From Fasciolopsis buskii (taxonomy: Eukaryota > Platyhelminthes > Trematoda > Plagiorchiida > Fasciolidae), in assembly GCA_008360955.1 (NCBI GenBank), contig LUCM01006041.1, positions 124,001-188,000 on the forward strand: DNA of 64,000 nt. The letters run 5' to 3'. The translations under genes were made by a program, and so were the position numbers. Shown piece by piece: positions 62,196-64,000 of the stretch. The notes beneath the pieces are model-generated. The model was given only the letters and a program-made list of their open reading frames with translations. It ran no database searches and had not been told where the DNA came from. Numbering within the stretch: position 1 is the stretch's first letter; the number at the start of each line of letters is the position of its first letter.

Positions 62196-62273
62196 CGGTC
62201 CGAATAGCCTAATGGCTAAGGTGTTCCTCGCACATTCGGTCGTCTCGGGTTCCGTGATCCGTGGCATTTCAGG
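62196..62273 (+). repeat. tRNA-Arg-like SINE head
   Basis: CGAATAGCCTAATGGCTAAG resembles the 5' half of eukaryotic tRNA-Arg (GCCTAATGGATAAGG). A B-box-like GGGTTCCGTGATCC follows at 62,248-62,260. The anticodon arm does not pair, so it is a pseudo-tRNA or SINE. Confidence 0.5.
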
Positions 62274-64000
62274 ATGCTTCAAACGTTGCACAGGTAAAGA
62301 CGCAAGGAAAATGAGTTTAGATCATTTTCTTTCCAGTAGTTTAAACTAACCGGCAGCAGCCAAATAAGATGGTCATCTTGTGGTCCCAGATGAATGGGAT
62401 AAAAAAACGTGTGCCTTCCAAATGCGTCTCTACCTAAACCAACAGCTAAACTAACCGGTAAATCCATCGGAACCAAGCATCGGATCCACTGAACACTTCT
62501 TTAGAATGGGATAAACAGTTCCATTGTGCCTGCAGTCTTTCCGAATCCATATTTCTATGCAACAAAACTTCATTTTGATTTCATTACAGGACTTCTTCAA
62601 GCAGGAAACCGGAATTATTCCGGTGTGAAAAAGAGATTTTCGTCTTCCATTGCTTGACAGATCTTACCACTGTGTTTGCCGTTAGGCAATTTCATATCAT
62701 TCAAAATATTTTTACCAGTAGGTACCTCATGGTTGATTGCAACTATTCACTCTCCAAAATGGATTGCTTGAGGGGCACAGAAGCATGATTGTTCCTATTT
62801 TATACTTTGGGTTTTTCGTCGCCATCGGCGGAAAAAACAGACGGGTTCACATTTAAGAATTCCCAGTTTGCATGTTTTTGCGAGCGGACTGATCGTGTAC
62901 AGTTCGCGAGGGTGAATTACTGGAGTTGTGCGGGAACATGCAGACATCAGAATGAGATGGAACTTTATCACATCATCACATAATACATAATGTTTTGAGC
63001 TTGTATCAACCAAAGAAATTTCGACTACGAGTCATTTAGGACTGATTGGCCAACAGGACTGGCGATTGAATGGAAAGTGCAAGGAAGATTGGCTCTCCAC
63101 CGATGACTTCTAGTCTAGGCTGAGGGTAAACTGCTTTCCGAACTGACGATCTGAGCAGCTGTAGACACGAAGCTGTAAGCTCATTAAATGTGCTACCTAT
63201 AACTTGGACAATTATTCCAAAAGGATTTATCCCGGTTTTTTATTCATTGATTGCACAGAATATATATATATTAGAAAGAAAATGCCTGCGGTCCAACTCC
63301 CAAGCAGGTACAGAGGGTAGAAAATACAGGAAATCGGGTCAGAAGCAGTTTAACTGATCGAAACATAACAATCGTTAATCAACCCAGTAAATGGCCGAAA
63401 AGAAAGTCAAAACATTAAAATAAGCCCCAGCGTGACAAATATTACAGCCAGTAAACACGAACAAAAGCATCCAGGTGAATAAAACACTCATGTAAGGGCA
63501 AGATACATTGAGCCGCTTCTTAGTCAATCAAATAATTGCATAAAAAAGAATCAGATCAAACTAAGGTTTATGTTCAGTCGAACAGGTTGAAAGGCGGACA
63601 ATCAGCCAATTTGATCAATTAATGCGAATAGGTAAATAGACATACACACACACCGATGACGCGGCAGCAGTACGCACGTGTGGGATTCAGCAAAATCTAC
63701 CGTCAAGCTCAGAACAGACTAATAAAAGGCAACTTCGGAGGTGTGTAAGTGCGTGGGTCGGTGTGTGACCGGCTATAGAATGTCGGCGTATGTAAAGGTT
63801 GACAGCTGATTTCTACGATGGAATGTGTGTGTTGATTGGCATCGGAGTCTGTACAGCCAAGAGAGAATAGAGGAGGTTTTCGTTCCTAATTTAGTCTGAA
63901 CTGAAATGCCTGCGTTATCTTTTGAAACCGGAAGACATTTCTGGGCCTGGATGAGCGGTTATTGACTGTCAAGTCTGAACATTCTGCAGCGCAGACCTTG
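62274..64000. other. Intergenic DNA, nothing recognised
   Basis: Short ORFs only. A small TA run lies at 63,261-63,271 and a short CA run at about 63,641-63,654. Confidence 0.45.

Overview
The window is eukaryotic nuclear DNA, almost certainly from a parasitic flatworm (trematode type). The reasons are an intron-split nicotinic acetylcholine receptor gene, AT-rich introns with GT..AG ends, genes combining very short introns (39-101 bp) with kilobase introns, a decayed LINE of the kind common in fluke genomes, and several tRNA-like SINE remnants. Nothing bacterial is present: no operons, no long intact ORFs, no rRNA and no CRISPR. The species cannot be named from the sequence alone.

Layout. 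Positions 1430-5515 (+) hold the 3' half of a cation-selective, alpha-type nicotinic acetylcholine receptor subunit. Three exons are visible: end of the extracellular domain; loop C with TM1-TM2; TM3, cytoplasmic loop and TM4. The 5' exons lie before the window. About 14.26-14.80 kb (+) is a candidate two-exon fragment of an unrecognised protein. About 23.8-25.96 kb (+) is a frameshifted LINE copy with an AP-type endonuclease followed by reverse transcriptase. 28,437-28,663 looks like a small insertion flanked by perfect 14-bp direct repeats, with a hammerhead-like hairpin typical of Penelope-like elements. 31.1-60.2 kb carries at least five copies of one short dispersed repeat. 44,858-45,616 (+) is a compact three-exon gene for an unrecognised protein of about 216 residues. 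50,093-50,543 (+) is a possible two-exon gene. 60,990-61,172 (+) and 48,798-49,067 (-) are possible last exons. The rest is gene-poor, with microsatellites and old repeats.

The genes do not form an evident pathway. The receptor is the only one whose function can be stated with confidence: an acetylcholine-gated channel subunit in the plasma membrane of neurons, muscle or tegument. I found no convincing sign of a new multi-gene system. The most interesting unexplained items are the orphan gene at 44.9 kb, the 28.4-kb insertion and the 31-60 kb repeat family. Exon boundaries come from reading splice signals and frame continuity and have not been checked against transcripts.
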